A stretch of 6,141 nt of DNA from contig JAEYFO010000325.1 of assembly GCA_023402915.1 (NCBI GenBank), positions 1-6,141 of the forward strand, in the 5' to 3' direction. Shown one piece after another: positions 1 through 4,825 of this stretch. The translations under genes and the position numbers were made by a program. The notes beneath the pieces are model-generated. The model searched no databases. It was not told the origin of the DNA and was given only the letters and a program-made list of their open reading frames with translations. Position 1 is the stretch's first letter. The number at the start of each line of letters is the position of its first letter. Source of the stretch: Bacillota bacterium (GTDB lineage Bacteria > Bacillota > Clostridia > Christensenellales > CALWSW01).

Positions 1-2
1 GC

Positions 3-1403
3 TTCAAGGAAGATGTCAACGGCGCGCACGCGAACGATGTTGGAGAAGATGGGTTCAATTACTTCACTGCTTTCTTCCGCGGCGCAGACGGACAGCATTA
101 CAGAGTTCCGTTTTCGAGCGGCATAAACGAACAGGGGGAAACCGTATACAGCATCGGAACGATAAGAGAAAGAACCTCTTCTGAAGGTAGGGGCCCTTCC
201 GTTCCTTTATCGAACGGCGCTCAACTCAGAAGAGGTTCTGATGGTATTGTATACCAGAGCGCAGCGAAAAGTCAAGAAAAATCGTCATTCGCACAGGCAT
301 ATGAAGAAGCGCAGAAAAAGAAAGCAAAAGGAAGCGAATATTCCCTCGGCTGGACGCTTGAAGATTTTGAACGCAACATGCAAGAGCAGATGCGCGCGCA
401 GGATGGCCTGCCGGATGCGGAAGTGGAAGAGCTGCCGAACGCAGGGGAAGCACAGGAGGAAAACCGGCGCGCGGGACGTGTTACAACGATCCGAAATCCC
501 TATCAGGGGCAAACGCCCGACCAGGTCAGGCCGGGCGCGCAGGTGGAAATCTCTCAGGAAAGCGCCGCGATGGCGCGGGATGCGCTGCAAAATGCACAGG
601 AGGGTGCAGAACAGAAAAATGGTTTCAAGAAGGGAATCGAAAATTTCTTCCTTGGTCTACTGGGAAAGCGTTTCGATAATGTGAAAGTTCCGGTTCAAGG
701 TGTGGAATACGACGGCGTTCCTTACGAAGTCACGCTGTACAAGAACTTGATCGGCAAGCTCGTGTCGCAAAAAGACGTGAGCGCAGAGCGGCTTTCTGTA
801 TTGAATCAGCTGGAAACCGTGATCGAAAGCGGGGAATATGTCGGCAGCGGCGAGTTTGACGCGAAGGGCAAACGAACGAACAACATCGTGCGCTACGACT
901 ATTTCGAAACGCCTGTAACGATCAATGGAAAGCCGTATATCGCCGCCTTCGACGTAGCTGTGAGCGGCGCGGATAACCGGTTCAGAACGTACAGGATAAA
1001 CGAAATCAGCCTGCTCCCTGCCGGCAATGCCGACCTGAAACAGGCTGATCCTGCTGTTCCAACCGCTAACTATCTGGGTCCGATGCCCAGGGCCACGGCC
1101 ACCAACAGCACTGTGGATTCCACGCTTTCATTATACGAGGATCCGCAGGAAAATGCAACTGACAATTTTGTCCAAAATCAGCAGACGGTGCAAACGGAAC
1201 AAACCGCACGGGAGACTGCGGAGCAGGGCGACCCCCTTGAAGAGATGGAGCGCTCGGACGATCCGGAGCTGTCCAAGCGGGCAAAGACCTACAAGAAGCG
1301 GTACGAGCGGAAGTTCGAAAATGCCTTGAAACAGAAGGCGTTTTTTTATTTCCATGACTGCGATATATCGAACAGAAGGTTGTATTTCCTATTTTTTGTA
1401 TAG
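3..1403 (+). CDS. Partial mobile-element polyvalent-type protein (5' end outside window, probably 3' truncated)
   Basis: The frame is open from the first bases of the window to a TAG at 1401-1403, giving 466 visible residues without a start. The first in-frame ATG, at 378, has no good ribosome binding site and lies mid-protein, so I do not treat it as the start. The protein is hydrophilic, rich in Gln, Glu and Lys. Residues ~1-60 (FNYFTAFF, HYRVPFSSG, VYSIGTIRER) and ~205-340 (YDYFETPVTINGKPY, then TYRINEIS) each resemble the end of LPD3-like domains, the BECR-fold modules described in polyvalent proteins of phages and conjugative elements. This assignment is from recalled motif patterns, not a search. 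Low-complexity linkers (SFAQAYEEAQKKK, Gln-rich 385-415) separate them. The final ~21 residues (AFFYFHDCDI onward) are encoded by T-rich DNA unlike the rest and overlap a terminator-like hairpin and promoter-like sequence, so the original C-terminus is probably lost. Real function unknown; a toxin or effector role would be speculation. Confidence 0.75.
   Translation, partial: FKEDVNGAHANDVGEDGFNYFTAFFRGADGQHYRVPFSSGINEQGETVYSIGTIRERTSSEGRGPSVPLSNGAQLRRGSDGIVYQSAAKSQEKSSFAQAYEEAQKKKAKGSEYSLGWTLEDFERNMQEQMRAQDGLPDAEVEELPNAGEAQEENRRAGRVTTIRNPYQGQTPDQVRPGAQVEISQESAAMARDALQNAQEGAEQKNGFKKGIENFFLGLLGKRFDNVKVPVQGVEYDGVPYEVTLYKNLIGKLVSQKDVSAERLSVLNQLETVIESGEYVGSGEFDAKGKRTNNIVRYDYFETPVTINGKPYIAAFDVAVSGADNRFRTYRINEISLLPAGNADLKQADPAVPTANYLGPMPRATATNSTVDSTLSLYEDPQENATDNFVQNQQTVQTEQTARETAEQGDPLEEMERSDDPELSKRAKTYKKRYERKFENALKQKAFFYFHDCDISNRRLYFLFFV
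171..239. repeat. Perfect 14-bp inverted repeat enclosing two smaller hairpins
   Basis: AGAACCTCTTCTGA at 171-184 is matched exactly by its reverse complement at 226-239, with 41 nt between. Inside lie two further short inverted repeats, GAAGG/CCTTC (183-187/195-199, sharing two bases with the outer arm) and CGTTC/GAACG (200-204/212-216), so the single strand could fold into a branched, cloverleaf-like structure. The whole segment is 69 bp, exactly 23 codons, and stays in frame inside the mobile-element gene. No clear target-site duplication flanks it, and it does not fit integron attC consensus boxes. Its role is unknown. Confidence 0.7.
1318..1347 (+). terminator. Terminator-like hairpin inside the 3' end of the mobile-element ORF
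   Basis: GCCTT (1323-1327) pairs with AAGGC (1335-1339) around a 7-nt loop. The stem extends through a T-G wobble and AAAA/TTTT, and is followed by seven T residues (1341-1347). The stem is short with modest GC, so strength is uncertain. It lies about 55 nt before the TAG of the ORF it would terminate, an unusual position for an intact gene. Confidence 0.4.
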
Positions 1404-1409
1404 TATCAT
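1380..1409 (+). promoter_or_regulatory. Weak candidate promoter for the surface-protein gene
   Basis: The short T-rich gap before the surface-protein gene contains TTGTAT (1380-1385) and TATCAT (1404-1409) with an 18-bp spacer. An overlapping alternative -10, TATAGT, is at 1399-1404. A perfect TTGACA lies at 1415-1420, but no acceptable -10 follows at 16-18 bp and it would place the start on top of the ribosome binding site. Something in this gap probably drives the gene, but the exact boxes are uncertain. Confidence 0.3.
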
Positions 1410-1445
1410 AGGGTTTGACAAAATAGGCTTTTCATACACAAGAAG

Positions 1446-1453
1446 AAGGAGGG
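1446..1453 (+). promoter_or_regulatory. Ribosome binding site of the surface-protein gene
   Basis: AAGGAGGG, a near-perfect anti-16S match, ends six bases before the ATG at 1460 and fixes that start. The first residues from this ATG form a proper signal peptide, which agrees. Confidence 0.9.
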
Positions 1454-1459
1454 AAAAGT

Positions 1460-3907
1460 ATGAAAACGGCCATTCGAACACGAGCCGGAGCGCTGTTGCT
1501 TGCGCTCGTGCTGGCAGTCGGGTTGATGCCGCTCAACGCGCTGTCGGTGGAGTTCTGTCAGAACGGAGCGCATACGCCCGGCAACACGCTCTATCCGGCA
1601 AACTGGAACAGTACGGCGGGCGGCTATAGCGACGACTATTATCTTTGCACGGTCTGCGGCGCGGCCTGCAATGAATATGGCGCGGCCATGGTGTTTGTCG
1701 GCGCGGAAAATGGATGCAGCGGCGGCCGAAAATGCCATTTGCCCGGAGCAACTGCTTACAACGGGACGGATCAGGACGGCCAGCAGGTCACCTATTATTG
1801 GTGCACTGCCTGCCAAAGCCCGGTGGATGCAGACGGCACAGTTGTTGTGCTCAGCGGCTCCTCCGGCAGCAACACCTGCCCGAGCGGAGCACATACGCCC
1901 GGCAATACGCTCTATCCGGCGGACTGGAACAGCACGACGGGCGGCTATGGCTATGACTATTATCTTTGCACGGTCTGCGGCGCGGCCTGCAATGAATATG
2001 GCGTGACCGAGATGTTTGTCGGCCCGGGCAGCGGATGCAGCGGCGGCCTAAAGTGCCATCTGCCCGGAACGACGGAATACCCGGCGAACTATACGCCCTG
2101 CAACGGCGGTTTCCAGACGCCCCATTATTTTTGCACGGCTTGCGGCTGGGCTGTTGACGCCAGCGGCACGCGGATCGATTGGGTGAACGGCACGGGCGCG
2201 CATACCCTTGGAGAAATGCACGAAGCAGATTATACGCCCTGCAACGGCGGTGTCAAAGAGAACTTTTGGGTGTGCGAAATCTGCGGTCAGCCCATTGACG
2301 CAAACGGCAATGTGCTCCAGAGTTATAATCCCACGGCGAACCACGTCGCCGGCGGCGAGATGCACGAAGCGAATTATACTCCCTGCGGCGGCGGCTTCAA
2401 GGAAAACTTCTGGGAGTGCAAAACCTGCGGTCAACCGGTGGATGCAAACGGCAATCTGCTTCAGTGGTATCCCGAGACGCAGGCGCATACTGTTGGAGAA
2501 AAGCACGAAGCGAATTATTTTGCTTGCATGGGCGGTTTCCAGACGGAATGGTACGAATGCGCAGTCTGCCACAGCTGTATCGATGAAAACGGCAACCTGA
2601 TCGATCCTCTTCCCGGCACGGGCGCGCATGTTCCCGGCGGCGAAATGCACGAGGCGAATTATGCTCCCTGCGCGGGCGGCATCAAGGAAAATTTCTGGGA
2701 ATGCGAAACCTGCGGTCAGCCGATTGACGAAAATGGCAATCTGCTCCAGTACTTCGAGCCCACGGAAAACCACGTCCTTGGCGAAAAGCAGGAACCCAAT
2801 TACACCGTTTGCGAAGGCGGCTTCCAGACGGAATGGTACGAATGCGCAGTCTGCCACAGCTGCATCGATGAAAACGGCAACCTGATCGATCCCCTTCCCG
2901 GCAGGGGCACTCACGTCGCCGGCGGCGAAATGCACGAAGCGGATTATACGCCCTGCGGCGGCGGCTTCCAGGAAAATTTCTGGGAGTGCGAGACCTGCGG
3001 TCGTCCCGTTGACGCCAACGGTCAGCCGGTGGAGTATGAAGAAGGAACTGGCGCGCACCGGCTCAGCGAGATCGCCGCAGAAGAGCCTACCTATGAAGAA
3101 GAGGGCAATTTGGCTTACTGGCATTGCGAACTCTGCGAAACCAACTTCTGGGATGCGCAGGGAACCAGCGTGATCGAGGACATGGCGGAAGTCGTTCTGC
3201 CCAAGCTGGAAAAGCCGGAAGAAAAGCCCGAGGTCGCGCCCAATGTTGAGCCGGAAAAGCCCGCGGGAACGCTGGAGACGGTGGTTTCGGGCGGCCTTGC
3301 GGCAGTGCCGCAGAGCGTCGCCGGCCTGTATTCCACGACGGACGCCGTGCATGAGGCGCTTTTGAACGCTGCTCTGGCTGCCAATGCGCAGCTTGACCCG
3401 CAAAGGGTGGCCAGCGTGCTGCTGGATGTGACCTTGCAGCTGCGTAATGCCGACGGAACGTTGACGGCAGTCTCGCCGCAGAACTTCCCGACGGAAGGCG
3501 TTGAAGTGCTGCTCCCGTATCCGGAGGGGACGGATCAGAGCGATCTTTTTGTCGTTACCCATCTGATCACTTCCGGAAGTCGCGCCGGACAGATGGAAGT
3601 TCTGCCGAACACGCCGGAAGCGGGCGGTATCCGCGTGCGGTTCACCAGCCTGTCTCCCGTGGTGATCGCCTATCAGGCGAACGAAGCGGCGGAGGATCGT
3701 CCCGCCGACGTGGACGAACCCACGGAGGAAGCGCCTGTGGAAGAGCCTGCGGACGAGCCGGGTGAGGAAGAACCGGCCGGCGAACCGCTGGAAGAAGCCC
3801 CGAAAACCGGAGACTTCACGGCAAAGGGTGCGGTGCTTCTGCCGGCCGTCGCCCTGCTGACGCTTGCGGCAGCTGCGGCCTATCTGGGAGTGCGCCGTCA
3901 CGCCTGA
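1460..3907 (+). CDS. Sortase-anchored surface protein with eleven Cys/His-rich tandem repeats
   Basis: This is a complete 815-aa secreted protein. Residues 1-29 form a signal peptide (basic MKTAIRTR, then a hydrophobic run, plausible cleavage after LNA at 27). Residues 38-582 are eleven tandem repeats of 47-55 aa, each starting with His. The best-preserved units carry H-x6-C-x10-C-x2-C followed by G-(Q/R)-P-(V/I)-D-x-N-G. The last unit (533-582) is degenerate and resembles the HxL...GN..YW.C..C repeat common in clostridial surface proteins. Residues ~602-740 form a separate module with LPYPEGT and SLSPVV motifs, often seen just before the stalk in such proteins. An acidic Pro/Glu stalk (~741-779) leads to APKTGD (780-785), a hydrophobic helix (~788-810) and the tail RRHA, a cell-wall sorting signal differing from LPXTG at the first position. 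No sortase is in the window. The gene is monocistronic, with a strong terminator 24 bp downstream. Ligand unknown; the Cys/His pattern suggests metal binding or disulfide-stapled small folds. Confidence 0.93.
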   Translation: MKTAIRTRAGALLLALVLAVGLMPLNALSVEFCQNGAHTPGNTLYPANWNSTAGGYSDDYYLCTVCGAACNEYGAAMVFVGAENGCSGGRKCHLPGATAYNGTDQDGQQVTYYWCTACQSPVDADGTVVVLSGSSGSNTCPSGAHTPGNTLYPADWNSTTGGYGYDYYLCTVCGAACNEYGVTEMFVGPGSGCSGGLKCHLPGTTEYPANYTPCNGGFQTPHYFCTACGWAVDASGTRIDWVNGTGAHTLGEMHEADYTPCNGGVKENFWVCEICGQPIDANGNVLQSYNPTANHVAGGEMHEANYTPCGGGFKENFWECKTCGQPVDANGNLLQWYPETQAHTVGEKHEANYFACMGGFQTEWYECAVCHSCIDENGNLIDPLPGTGAHVPGGEMHEANYAPCAGGIKENFWECETCGQPIDENGNLLQYFEPTENHVLGEKQEPNYTVCEGGFQTEWYECAVCHSCIDENGNLIDPLPGRGTHVAGGEMHEADYTPCGGGFQENFWECETCGRPVDANGQPVEYEEGTGAHRLSEIAAEEPTYEEEGNLAYWHCELCETNFWDAQGTSVIEDMAEVVLPKLEKPEEKPEVAPNVEPEKPAGTLETVVSGGLAAVPQSVAGLYSTTDAVHEALLNAALAANAQLDPQRVASVLLDVTLQLRNADGTLTAVSPQNFPTEGVEVLLPYPEGTDQSDLFVVTHLITSGSRAGQMEVLPNTPEAGGIRVRFTSLSPVVIAYQANEAAEDRPADVDEPTEEAPVEEPADEPGEEEPAGEPLEEAPKTGDFTAKGAVLLPAVALLTLAAAAAYLGVRRHA
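1571..3205 (+). repeat. Eleven in-frame tandem repeats of ~141-165 bp
   Basis: Repeat units begin at His residues 38, 93, 145, 200, 248, 295, 343, 390, 438, 485 and 533. Units 1 and 3 (55 aa, starting HTPGNTLYPA) are close copies offset by 321 bp. From unit 5 on, 47-aa and 48-aa forms alternate: the shorter form has one G before E (HTLGEMHE, HTVGEKHE) and the longer has two (HVAGGEMHE, HVPGGEMHE). This implies a ~285-bp double unit. Bases 2531-2625 and 2816-2910 are nearly identical, differing at about five positions, which indicates a recent duplication of a double unit. Confidence 0.93.
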
Positions 3908-3930
3908 TCCTGACAGTCTGATTTTCAAAG

Positions 3931-3964
3931 CAGGTGGGAGAGAACTTCTCCCACCTGTTTTTTT
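3931..3964 (+). terminator. Strong intrinsic terminator after the surface-protein gene
   Basis: CAGGTGGGAGA (3931-3941) pairs perfectly with TCTCCCACCTG (3947-3957) around the 5-nt loop GAACT, followed by seven T residues (3958-3964). An 11-bp GC-rich stem with a U tract is a textbook Rho-independent terminator. It separates the surface gene from the sigma/anti-sigma operon. Confidence 0.95.
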
Positions 3965-3985
3965 ACGTTTTGACGGGCTTCTTTC

Positions 3986-4014
3986 TTGCGGAGCAAAAAT
4001 CTGCGTGATAAAAT
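3986..4014 (+). promoter_or_regulatory. Candidate sigma-A-type promoter for the sigma/anti-sigma operon
   Basis: TTGCGG (3986-3991), a 17-bp spacer and TAAAAT (4009-4014) preceded by TGA, an extended -10 (TGN), form a plausible housekeeping promoter just after the terminator. A perfect TATAAT occurs at 4021-4026 but has no -35 at the right distance. I found no convincing ECF-type promoter here, so autoregulation by the encoded sigma factor cannot be shown. The untranslated leader before the sigma gene would be about 230 nt. Confidence 0.45.
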
Positions 4015-4049
4015 GCGGAGTATAATAGGAAAAAGCCGGGAGAGCAGAA

Positions 4050-4181
4050 ATGCAGTTTGCTTCGCGGAAAAGAGAAATTCCGGACAGATTTCCCAAAGAA
4101 GAAAAGGACTTTTTCACGCTTCCGAAACCACAGAGAGGGCCGAAACCGCTCGGCAAAGCAGAAAATTTTTTGAAAAAATAG
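4050..4181 (+). CDS. Candidate small basic leader protein, 43 aa
   Basis: A short open frame starts at ATG 4050 with GGGAG at 4038-4042, seven bases upstream, and ends at TAG 4179-4181. The product begins MQFASRKREIPD and ends GKAENFLKK. It is strongly basic, rich in Lys, Pro and Phe, with two PKP motifs, and has no membrane segment or signal peptide. It lies between the candidate promoter and the sigma gene, so it would be the first cistron of that transcript. Its frame differs from that of the sigma gene. Third-position GC is lower than in the neighbours, so it may be a chance ORF. I do not recognise a family. It could be a real small protein, a leader peptide acting on the hairpin over its stop codon, or nothing. 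Confidence 0.35.
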   Translation: MQFASRKREIPDRFPKEEKDFFTLPKPQRGPKPLGKAENFLKK

Positions 4182-4197
4182 AAAAATTTTGTTTTGC
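4153..4197. other. A/T-rich inverted repeat in the leader of the sigma gene
   Basis: AAAATTTTT (4162-4170) pairs with AAAAATTTT (4182-4190), and outside a small internal loop GCAAA (4153-4157) pairs with TTTGC (4193-4197). The loop holds the stop codon of the candidate small ORF. There is no long U tract after it, so it is not a standard terminator. It could be a weak attenuator, an mRNA-stability element or simply A/T-rich DNA. Confidence 0.4.
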
Positions 4198-4237
4198 GTG
4201 CAATAAAAGGCCGTTCCTGCGCATTGATACAGATGAC

Positions 4238-4242
4238 AGGAG
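4238..4242 (+). promoter_or_regulatory. Ribosome binding site deciding the sigma-factor start
   Basis: AGGAG lies seven bases before ATG 4250. This selects 4250 over the in-frame upstream starts, which extend into the A-rich leader and lack comparable sites. Confidence 0.85.
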
Positions 4243-4249
4243 TAGAGGA

Positions 4250-4825
4250 ATGTTTTTTACCATTGCGGAATCAACAACACAGGCGAGGGAAAAGGAGAAA
4301 CGGGAACTGGAGGCGCTGCTTTCGGGAGTGGCCGCCGGGGACCGGGAAGCGCTCGGCACGCTGTACAGCCGCACCCGAACGGCAGTGTACGGCATGGCGC
4401 TCTCCTATTTGAAACGCGCGCAGGATGCGCAGGATCTGACGCAGGATGTATTTGTCCGCGTATGGGACTGCGCAGGCCAATACCGACCGAACGGTTCTCC
4501 GCTTGGCTGGCTGCTGACGATCTGCCGGAACTGCTGCCTGATGCAGCTGCGAAAGGCGGCGCGGCAAACGACCATGCAGAGCGAGGATTGGGACGCCATT
4601 CCCGCCGGAGAGAGCGGACTGAGCGTGGAGGAACGGGCCGTGCTGCAAGGGGCGCTCATGCGCCTTGCGGAGGAGGAGCGGAGAATCGTGCTGCTCCATG
4701 CGGCGGCGGGCCTCAAACACAGAGAAATCGCGCGGATTCTGGAACTTCCCCTGCCGACGATCCTGTCAAAGTATCACAGAGCATTGAAGAAAATGCGAGC
4801 TTTTTTGGAAGGAGATAACGCCTGA
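4250..4825 (+). CDS. ECF-type RNA polymerase sigma factor
   Basis: The 191-aa product directs RNA polymerase to promoters controlled by an envelope signal. It shows both domains of a minimal ECF sigma factor. Region 2 is at ~25-103, with ALGTLYSRTRTAVYGMALSY, the DAQDLTQDVFVRVWD core-binding segment (59-73) and GWLLTICRNCCLMQLRK (86-102). Region 4 is at ~125-187, with the helix-turn-helix around KHREIARILELPLPTILSKY and a basic end HRALKKMR. A non-conserved linker (103-124) joins them. Length is normal for the family. It lacks the SigI-specific C-terminal domain, so it is not a SigI although its partner carries an RsgI-type domain. The stop overlaps the start of the anti-sigma gene by one base (TGATG), so translation is coupled. 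The frame stays open upstream to 3986, but that stretch is A-rich leader. Confidence 0.95.
   Translation: MFFTIAESTTQAREKEKRELEALLSGVAAGDREALGTLYSRTRTAVYGMALSYLKRAQDAQDLTQDVFVRVWDCAGQYRPNGSPLGWLLTICRNCCLMQLRKAARQTTMQSEDWDAIPAGESGLSVEERAVLQGALMRLAEEERRIVLLHAAAGLKHREIARILELPLPTILSKYHRALKKMRAFLEGDNA
4809..4814 (+). promoter_or_regulatory. Ribosome binding site of the anti-sigma gene
   Basis: AAGGAG sits within the last codons of the sigma gene, ten bases before ATG 4825. Together with the one-base stop/start overlap it supports coupled, stoichiometric expression of sigma and anti-sigma factor. Confidence 0.75.

Noticed and set aside
241..684. 147-aa plus-strand frame rich in Arg and Lys
   Set aside because: It overlaps the mobile-element gene in another frame. 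The product is low-complexity Arg/Lys/Met from reading A/G-rich codons out of frame, with no ribosome binding site.
1415..1420. Perfect TTGACA -35 box
   Set aside because: No acceptable -10 box follows at 16-18 bp, and transcription would start at or beyond the ribosome binding site.
1571..3205. Repeat array considered as CRISPR
   Set aside because: Units of 141-165 bp are in frame, diverged and without spacers. They encode protein repeats.
4122..4147. Direct repeat CCGAAACC (4122-4129 and 4140-4147) as a possible ECF operator or -35 pair
   Set aside because: No -10 element follows at the right distance, and in the frame of the candidate small ORF the repeat simply encodes two PKP motifs.
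2048..4156. 702-aa open frame on the minus strand
   Set aside because: It is antisense to the repeat-rich surface gene, crosses the strong terminator, has no ribosome binding site, and its internal repeats mirror the plus-strand repeats. GC-rich codon use explains the lack of stops.
3986..4249. N-terminal extension of the sigma factor from upstream in-frame starts
   Set aside because: The leader is A-rich, holds promoter elements and lacks a suitable ribosome binding site, whereas ATG 4250 has AGGAG at ideal spacing and gives the normal ECF length.
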